A DNA stretch of 64,000 bases, from positions 62,001-126,000 of the forward strand of contig JALQCR010000009.1 in the NCBI GenBank assembly GCA_023336205.1, in the 5' to 3' direction. A program made the position numbers and the translations under genes. How positions within the stretch are numbered: the stretch's first letter is position 1; each line of letters opens with the position of its first letter. Positions 59,133-64,000 of this stretch are shown piece after piece. Under the pieces are notes generated by a model. The model did not search any database. It was given only the letters and a program-made list of their open reading frames with translations, and was not told where the DNA came from. Source of the DNA: Pseudanabaena sp. Salubria-1 (GTDB lineage Bacteria > Cyanobacteriota > Cyanobacteriia > Pseudanabaenales > Pseudanabaenaceae).

Positions 59133-61181
59133 TTAAACCTTTTCAGTGTCCGTAATATTAACAGTTAGTTTCATCGTTCCCAGACGCACTGAAAATTCGC
59201 CAGAACTATTTGGAACTGTCAATACTTGCGCGATCTTGCCAAATTTGGGAATCCGCACCCGATCGCCTACTTTTAACTGTATCTCGATTTTTTCTTCAGG
59301 GACAACAGGTAGATGACGCTTGGTCAGTTCTCCGATTCTCTGCTCAGTACGTTGCACATCAGCAGCTACTTGTTCGCCTAGTTGTTCACCTTTTTGCAGT
59401 TTGCGGATTACACGACCGACTTCTTTTTGGGCTTGAGCGATCGCCGCATTTACCTCTTTTTCCTGACGCTCACGCAATTCTTTAGCCTGCGATCGCATTT
59501 TTTCGGCACGATCCAAAATCTCATTATGCAAACGTTCGGTCTCGACGAGTAAATTTGCAGCAGCTTCAGTTTTTTGAGTTTGTTCACGCCGTTGGGCTTC
59601 CAATTCGGCGATTACATCATTCATTTCCGTAGAACCAATGCCCACTCGCACTTGCGCTGCTTCGATGATTTCCTGTGACAAGCCCAAACGTCCTGCGATC
59701 GCTAGAGCATTAGAACGCCCAGGAATACCCCACAGCAGCCTATAGGTGGGAGCAAGGGAAGCATCATCAAATTCTACGGAAGCATTCTCGAATTTGGGAT
59801 TTTGGTATTTCAGAGCTTTGAGTTCGCCAAAGTGAGTTGTAGCGATCGCAAGTCGCGTATGTTCACCTAGGTATTCCAGTAAAGCCGTCGCGATCGCGCT
59901 GCCTTCAGATGGATCAGTGCCAGCACCAACTTCATCGAGCAAAACTAGAGACTGGGGCGAAAGCGAGTCTAAAATCCTGCCAATACGACGAATATGTCCC
60001 GAAAAAGTAGATAGATTTTGCTGCAATGACTGCTCATCGCCAATATCGGCAAGCACGAGATCAAACCAAGGCATTTCCACAGGTTCTTTTGCAGGGATAA
60101 ACATTCCCGCCTTTGCCATTAAAGCCGCTAAGCCAAAAGTTTTCAGCGTCGCAGTTTTACCGCCCGTATTTGGGCCCGTAATTACAACTACGGAAATCTG
60201 CGGCGAGATTAATACATCCACAGGAACGACTTCGCGCCCATCTTCATTTCTCTGTTGCCATACAAGCAAAGGGTGACGCAATTGGCGCAAAACGATCGCT
60301 TCATTCTCCAGAAAATGAGGGGGATTCGCTCCCAGCCAATAGCCATAACGCGCCCTTGCCACAGCTAGATCAATCTTAGTCACGATGATCAGCAATCTTT
60401 GTAAATCTTCAGCGATCGCAGTGATCTTGGCACTAAGCTCCGTCAAAATAATCTCGATCTGAGCTTGCTCCATTTTTAACAGTTGGCGCAAGCGGTTATT
60501 AGATTGCACTACCGAGTTTGGTTCTACAAATAAAGTCATTCCCGTACTGGAAGTATCGTGAATCACCCCAGGGACGCGATCTCGCTGTGGTGACTTAACC
60601 GATAGCACGTAGCGATCGCTACGTTGCGTAATGATCTGCTCCTGTAGCGAGCTAGCATTGCGCTGCATGATGTTTTGCAGCTTGGTAATGATTTGGTCGC
60701 GTACAGAGGTTAGCTCATGGCGAATTTCCCCTAATCGTACTGAGGCTCGATCTAAAACATTTCCACCTTCATCAACACAGCGATAGATCTCCTGCTCAAC
60801 ATCAGGATAAGTCCTCAACTCACTGGCTAGTATCTGCAAATTTGGGCAGTAATCAGCGTTATCTAGCTGACGACGCAGGTTTCGCGCCCCTGCCAAAGTT
60901 GTCGCGATCGCCCATAGCTCTAAAGCTGACAAAATCCCCTGTTTCTCAGCCCGAAATACCGCCTCTGTAATATTTTGAATCCCATCTAGAGATACACCCG
61001 CATTTCGCTCTTCCAATGCATAGGCTTCTTTAGTTTGGGTGAGTAACTCTAATGTATCTTCATAGCGATCAGGTATTGGCAAATGTGCCGAGGTGATCGC
61101 ACCCAGCTTTGTCGTTGTAAATGTTGATAAATGCTGACATAAACGATTCCATTCCAACAGATCTAACGTCTCAGCTTGCAT
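59133..61181 (-). CDS. mutS2: MutS2 ATPase lacking the C-terminal Smr domain
   Basis: 682 residues; usual MutS2 proteins have about 780-820. The clamp/core region is followed by the ATPase with Walker A TGPNTGGKT (about 330), Walker B LVLLDEVGAGTDP and the GIPGRSNAL motif, then a long coiled-coil arm (about 500-620) and a KOW-like VGDRVRIPKFGK end. The Smr nuclease domain that normally follows is absent, and the stop is followed at once by a terminator. MutS2 acts on recombination intermediates or stalled ribosomes; without Smr it may only bind. Confidence 0.9.
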   Translation of the reverse strand: MQAETLDLLEWNRLCQHLSTFTTTKLGAITSAHLPIPDRYEDTLELLTQTKEAYALEERNAGVSLDGIQNITEAVFRAEKQGILSALELWAIATTLAGARNLRRQLDNADYCPNLQILASELRTYPDVEQEIYRCVDEGGNVLDRASVRLGEIRHELTSVRDQIITKLQNIMQRNASSLQEQIITQRSDRYVLSVKSPQRDRVPGVIHDTSSTGMTLFVEPNSVVQSNNRLRQLLKMEQAQIEIILTELSAKITAIAEDLQRLLIIVTKIDLAVARARYGYWLGANPPHFLENEAIVLRQLRHPLLVWQQRNEDGREVVPVDVLISPQISVVVITGPNTGGKTATLKTFGLAALMAKAGMFIPAKEPVEMPWFDLVLADIGDEQSLQQNLSTFSGHIRRIGRILDSLSPQSLVLLDEVGAGTDPSEGSAIATALLEYLGEHTRLAIATTHFGELKALKYQNPKFENASVEFDDASLAPTYRLLWGIPGRSNALAIAGRLGLSQEIIEAAQVRVGIGSTEMNDVIAELEAQRREQTQKTEAAANLLVETERLHNEILDRAEKMRSQAKELRERQEKEVNAAIAQAQKEVGRVIRKLQKGEQLGEQVAADVQRTEQRIGELTKRHLPVVPEEKIEIQLKVGDRVRIPKFGKIAQVLTVPNSSGEFSVRLGTMKLTVNITDTEKV

Positions 61182-61229
61182 GACACCTCAAAATAGCTTT
61201 TTATTCATCAACATCCAGTGCTCAAACCA

Positions 61230-61286
61230 GAACCAACAAATTTTTGAAAGCGTTGCTGAGCAACACTTTCAAAAATTTGTTGGTTC
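61230..61286. terminator. Hairpin upstream of mutS2
   Basis: GAACCAACAAATTTTTGAAAG pairs with its complement around a CGTTGCTGAGCAAC centre. Its gene is uncertain; it may be a relic between divergent transcripts. Confidence 0.55.
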
Positions 61287-61374
61287 GAGTTTGAATAGCC
61301 CAGAGGAGTTTTAATTAAGCGCAAAGCGCTGTACTTGTGTTGATAATACTTTTCTATTGTGCCAAAAAATCAAA

Positions 61375-61400
61375 AAACAAGGGGCTGAAGCCCCTTGTTT
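61375..61400. terminator. Small hairpin AAACAAGGGGC-TGAA-GCCCCTTGTTT
   Basis: A perfect 11-bp stem around TGAA, between mutS2 and the small gene at 61454. Confidence 0.65.
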
Positions 61401-61403
61401 CGA

Positions 61404-61438
61404 TAAAAAAAAGAGGTGCGACTCACCTCATTTTTTTA
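61404..61438 (-). terminator. Terminator of the small gene at 61454
   Basis: GAGGTG-CGACT-CACCTC is flanked by an A-run and a T-run that extend the stem, 16 bases after the stop of the minus-strand gene. Confidence 0.75.
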
Positions 61439-61453
61439 ATTGCAATTTTTAAA

Positions 61454-61672
61454 TTACAAGCGAGATGCTAATCTCTCGAAATCAGCTTGAGTACTTGATA
61501 GCATTCTGCTTCGGCTATCAGGATTGCGATCGCCACTTAAATTCGGGACGAGGTTACGGGCTTGCAACGCCATATGTAACTGTAAATGTGCGACGTAATC
61601 GCTCAGATCGCCTTGAACATCAATGTGTTTGAGCGCTACAGATTTATTGCTAGTCACCGCGTTACCTCTCAT
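61454..61672 (-). CDS. Small conserved-looking protein of unknown function
   Basis: 72 residues, MRGNAVTSNKSVALKHIDV..., soluble, ending QADFERLASRL. It has its own terminator and a 340-base upstream gap, and the codons fit the genome, so I believe it is a gene. No family or motif is recognised. Confidence 0.55.
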   Translation of the reverse strand: MRGNAVTSNKSVALKHIDVQGDLSDYVAHLQLHMALQARNLVPNLSGDRNPDSRSRMLSSTQADFERLASRL

Positions 61673-62018
61673 TTAATTATGTGAATGTAAACCAAACATG
61701 ATTTTTTAAAGACTAATCTTTCATTTGATTGAGATTAGATAAGTTATTTCTATAACTTTTGATATAGAACTTATCATACAGCCGTTCTAGGCAGATATGT
61801 CTAGATACGAAGCGTAATCTTTTGATGCAATACTTAACAATCATTTGGTTCTGATCTGAAATCCCCAGAGGTTGCGACTGTACTGTATTGTAGTATTGGC
61901 AAGTCTTGTACAGTAGTTAGTAATAGTTCACTCCGACTACTTTTTGATAAGATATTCCAATATTTTTGTTAAGATTTTCGCTATTTTCTTTATTTAATTT
62001 CATTTAATTCCTTTAATC
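61673..62018. other. Intergenic promoter region between the small gene and psbP
   Basis: AT-rich, 346 bases, between divergent genes. No frame, repeat-family copy or clear hairpin was found. It should carry the promoters of both genes, but I cannot place them. Confidence 0.35.
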
Positions 62019-62567
62019 ATGCTTAAACGCGCCGTTTCTACCCTGCTTGTGGTATTTGCCTTATTTCTTACCAGTTGTGCTAGTACTCCTACAAGTGGTC
62101 TCGTGCCATTTTCAGATAGTAAAGATGGCTATCGATTTTTATATCCCAACGGCTGGACAGAGACAAAAGGTAATTCTGCAATTGATATTTTGTTTCACGA
62201 CATTATTGAACCTTCAGAAAATGTATCTGTTGCCATTAGCAAGCTAGAAACAGTAAAAACTCTTGAAGAAATTGGCGAACCAGAAGCGATCGGATTGCGC
62301 GTACAGCAACGTGTTGTTGCGCCAGAAGGTTCTGGTCGTCAAGCAAAGTTGCTTAGTGCGACTCAGAGAGAATCAAGCGATCGCAACTATTACATTTTTG
62401 AATACGCAGTTCAGCGTCTGCAAGGCGAACCTCGCCATGACCTAGTAACGGTATCTACCAATCGTGGAAACCTTTACACCCTAAGCATTTCTAGCTCTGA
62501 GAAACGTTGGAATAAAGTCAAAGATTTGTTTGCTCGAGTTGCAAAGTCTTTCAGTATTGGCGAATAA
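62019..62567 (+). CDS. psbP: PsbP (CyanoP), photosystem II assembly lipoprotein
   Basis: 182 residues. The signal ends in a lipobox LTSC (Cys 20), so it is anchored on the lumenal face of the thylakoid. The PsbP domain is clear: LVPFSDSKDGYRFLYPNGWTE, then DIIEPSENVSVAI and the closing DLFARVAKSFSI. CyanoP helps early photosystem II assembly. It precedes the phosphatase gene by 34 bases. Confidence 0.93.
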   Translation: MLKRAVSTLLVVFALFLTSCASTPTSGLVPFSDSKDGYRFLYPNGWTETKGNSAIDILFHDIIEPSENVSVAISKLETVKTLEEIGEPEAIGLRVQQRVVAPEGSGRQAKLLSATQRESSDRNYYIFEYAVQRLQGEPRHDLVTVSTNRGNLYTLSISSSEKRWNKVKDLFARVAKSFSIGE

Positions 62568-62601
62568 CAAGTAAACATCTTTGTAAGCCTGCAATATCAA
62601 T

Positions 62602-63756
62602 ATGCTTCAAATCCTCGTCATTGATGATGATCCTACGATCAGAATAACTCTTCAGAGATTTCTGAAGAGTCAAGGCTATGATGCGATTGTAGCTAACGAT
62701 GGAGAAGAAGGATTGGCTAAGGCTAGAGAAATCCATCCATCTTTAATTATTTGCGACTGGATGATGCCCATTCTTGATGGATTGGAGGTATGCCGCCAGA
62801 TTAAGAGCAACCCAGAACTAGCCAATATCTACCTCATTTTACTAACTGCGCGTGACCAAGAGGGTGACTTAGTGCGCGGTCTGGAAATGGGAGCAGATGA
62901 CTTTTTGGGTAAGCCACCACGGATTAATGAGTTACGAGCAAGGGTAAGAGCGGGGTTAAGACTATATAAGGCAACTGAGGAAATTCAAAGACAAAAACGA
63001 TTAATTGAGCAAGAGTTAGCTCAGGCTTCGCAATATGTGCGATCGCTTTTACCCGAACCTCTTGAAGGTGAAGTTTCTATCCAATCTAGCTTTTTGCCAT
63101 CAACGCAGCTTGGGGGAGATAGTTTTGACTATTTTTGGCTTGATGATGACAACTTAGCACTTTACTTACTAGATGTTTCTGGGCATGGGGTTGGCTCAGC
63201 ACTCTTGTCTGTATCTGTTTTAAATTTGATGCGTACTCGCAGTTTAAAACATAGTAGAACATCTCAAGATACGACCAATTTTTATAAACCCAGCGAAGTA
63301 TTAAGCGATCTCAACAATACTTTTCAGATGTCGGTGCATAATGAAATGTACTTCACGATCTGGTACGGCGTTTATAACAAGCAAACCCATAAGCTAGTTT
63401 ATTCAAGTGGCGGACATCCTCCTGCTGTTCTCATTTCTAATGAAGATATCCCTAAGATTAAGTTACTCAAAACTGCTGGTCTGCCGATTGGGATGATGCC
63501 TGATATTAATTATCAAGAGCAAGTTTGCGAGATTGATACTAGTAGTAGGCTATATCTATTTAGTGATGGGGTTTATGAAATTCCTCAAGAGAATGACAAT
63601 ATTTGGGGTTTTAACGCTCTTATTGATACATTTATTAGAACTTCTAGCGATCGCAGTTCACGGATTGAGCATATATTAACTTGCGTCAAAGCCGCTGCTA
63701 ATAACCGTCCTTTTGAAGATGATTTATCTCTATTAGAAATCGAATTTCATATATAA
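62602..63756 (+). CDS. Response regulator fused to a PP2C-type (SpoIIE/RsbU) phosphatase
   Basis: 384 residues. The receiver (1-125) has IDDDPTIR, the phospho-acceptor in IICDWMMPILDG (D52) and FLGKPPRINEL. A short coiled-coil linker leads to the phosphatase (about 160-384) with metal-binding acids in GGDSFDYF, LLDVSGHG and EDDLSLL. Such proteins dephosphorylate STAS anti-sigma antagonists on phosphorelay input. A STAS gene lies convergently next to it, so they probably form one partner-switch module. Confidence 0.92.
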   Translation: MLQILVIDDDPTIRITLQRFLKSQGYDAIVANDGEEGLAKAREIHPSLIICDWMMPILDGLEVCRQIKSNPELANIYLILLTARDQEGDLVRGLEMGADDFLGKPPRINELRARVRAGLRLYKATEEIQRQKRLIEQELAQASQYVRSLLPEPLEGEVSIQSSFLPSTQLGGDSFDYFWLDDDNLALYLLDVSGHGVGSALLSVSVLNLMRTRSLKHSRTSQDTTNFYKPSEVLSDLNNTFQMSVHNEMYFTIWYGVYNKQTHKLVYSSGGHPPAVLISNEDIPKIKLLKTAGLPIGMMPDINYQEQVCEIDTSSRLYLFSDGVYEIPQENDNIWGFNALIDTFIRTSSDRSSRIEHILTCVKAAANNRPFEDDLSLLEIEFHI

Positions 63757-63797
63757 AAAAATAGAGAGGGACGCTTTGCGTCCCCTCTCTATTTTTT
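63755..63797. terminator. Bidirectional terminator between the phosphatase and STAS genes
   Basis: AAAAAATAGAGAGGGACGC and GCGTCCCCTCTCTATTTTTT pair with one extra C in the right arm around TTT, between convergent genes. Confidence 0.85.
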
Positions 63798-63800
63798 AAA

Positions 63801-64000
63801 TTAATTCAAGGTTGCATTAAATTCGTCAACTGTCGGGTAGATTTTAAAAATCTTGGTCATGCTAGTAAGTTCAAATAGCATTTGCACTTGATCGTTAGCC
63901 CCACAAATCACCATGTCACCACTACTATTACGGATTGCCTTGAGAGCTGAGACTAGCGCTCCCAAACCAGAACTATCCATAAAAGTAATCTCTTGAAGAT
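63801..64000 (-). CDS. STAS-domain anti-sigma factor antagonist (partial)
   Basis: The frame reaches the window end, so only the C-terminal 65 or so residues are seen. They contain the phosphorylation motif TFMDSSGLGALVSALKAI, then MVICGANDQVQMLFEL and end DEFNATLN. These are the RsbV/SpoIIAA-type hallmarks. Ser in DSSG is the site that the neighbouring PP2C-type phosphatase would dephosphorylate. Confidence 0.9.
   Translation of the reverse strand, partial: LQEITFMDSSGLGALVSALKAIRNSSGDMVICGANDQVQMLFELTSMTKIFKIYPTVDEFNATLN

Overview
The window is chromosomal DNA of a cyanobacterium. The octamer GCGATCGC (HIP1) is scattered through genes and spacers. Cyanobacterial marker genes are present: a fused panC-cmk, the NblS/Hik33 sensor kinase, CP12, PsbP (CyanoP), a plastoquinone-type UbiA prenyltransferase, a Zur-type Fur protein, a nitrate-reductase-associated protein and a ctaCDE oxidase operon. 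Gene styles and the many long perfect hairpins would suit a Pseudanabaena-like organism, but that is only an impression.

Layout. 0-5 kb: panC/cmk, then lptA-lptB-lptF for lipopolysaccharide export, then a Uma2 nuclease. 5-9.4 kb: an unknown membrane protein divergent from nblS. 9.4-12.9 kb: a small accessory island holding a RelE/ParE toxin-antitoxin pair, two orphan antitoxin-like genes, a HEPN-motif protein and an Rpn-type nuclease; a second copy of the nblS 3' tail lies at its left side. 12.9-18.4 kb: a lone LivG-type ATPase, then a CHAT (caspase-like) protease next to a STAND NTPase. 18.4-37.4 kb is mostly housekeeping (DUF3326, Rieske oxygenase, zur, Eis-type acetyltransferase, tRNA-Ala, ubiA, cp12, an M50-like membrane protein with CBS domains, cca, LOG, ferredoxin, dnaJ, tusA-like, rsgA), broken by one decayed transposase and by members of a ~100-bp repeat family. 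37.4-41 kb: cytochrome c oxidase ctaCDE. 41.4-53.1 kb is an accessory, insertion-rich region: a NACHT protein with 34-residue repeats, a DUF4259 pair and two tandem serpins. 53.2-64 kb: ligA, a DivIVA-like protein, hemL, an OmpR-type regulator, the NarA-associated protein, mutS2, psbP, and a response-regulator/PP2C phosphatase facing a STAS anti-sigma antagonist that runs off the end.

The most interesting theme is a set of accessory genes broken by mobile elements whose target duplications can still be read. (1) The STAND gene (927 codons when repaired) carries an IS1595-family element with 8-bp duplication GAAACTTT. (2) The NACHT-repeat gene (1216 codons when repaired) carries a 134-bp MITE with 8-bp duplication GTTATCAC; its ends resemble those of the IS1595 element. 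(3) A 143-codon partner of the DUF4259 gene carries an IS4-type element with a 10-bp duplication. (4) The second serpin (428 codons when repaired) carries two elements, one with a 4-bp and one with a 3-bp duplication. Each repair restores the reading frame exactly.

The best candidate for a little-described system is the CHAT protease plus STAND NTPase. The last 19 residues of the protease and the first 24 of the NTPase share a 16-residue motif (13 identical) with a Q-[IF]-G core. This is the layout expected of an effector recruited by an NLR-like receptor through a short amyloid/RHIM-like signalling motif. Two low-complexity G/C/A runs (29.3 and 47.9 kb) look like sequencing or assembly artefacts.
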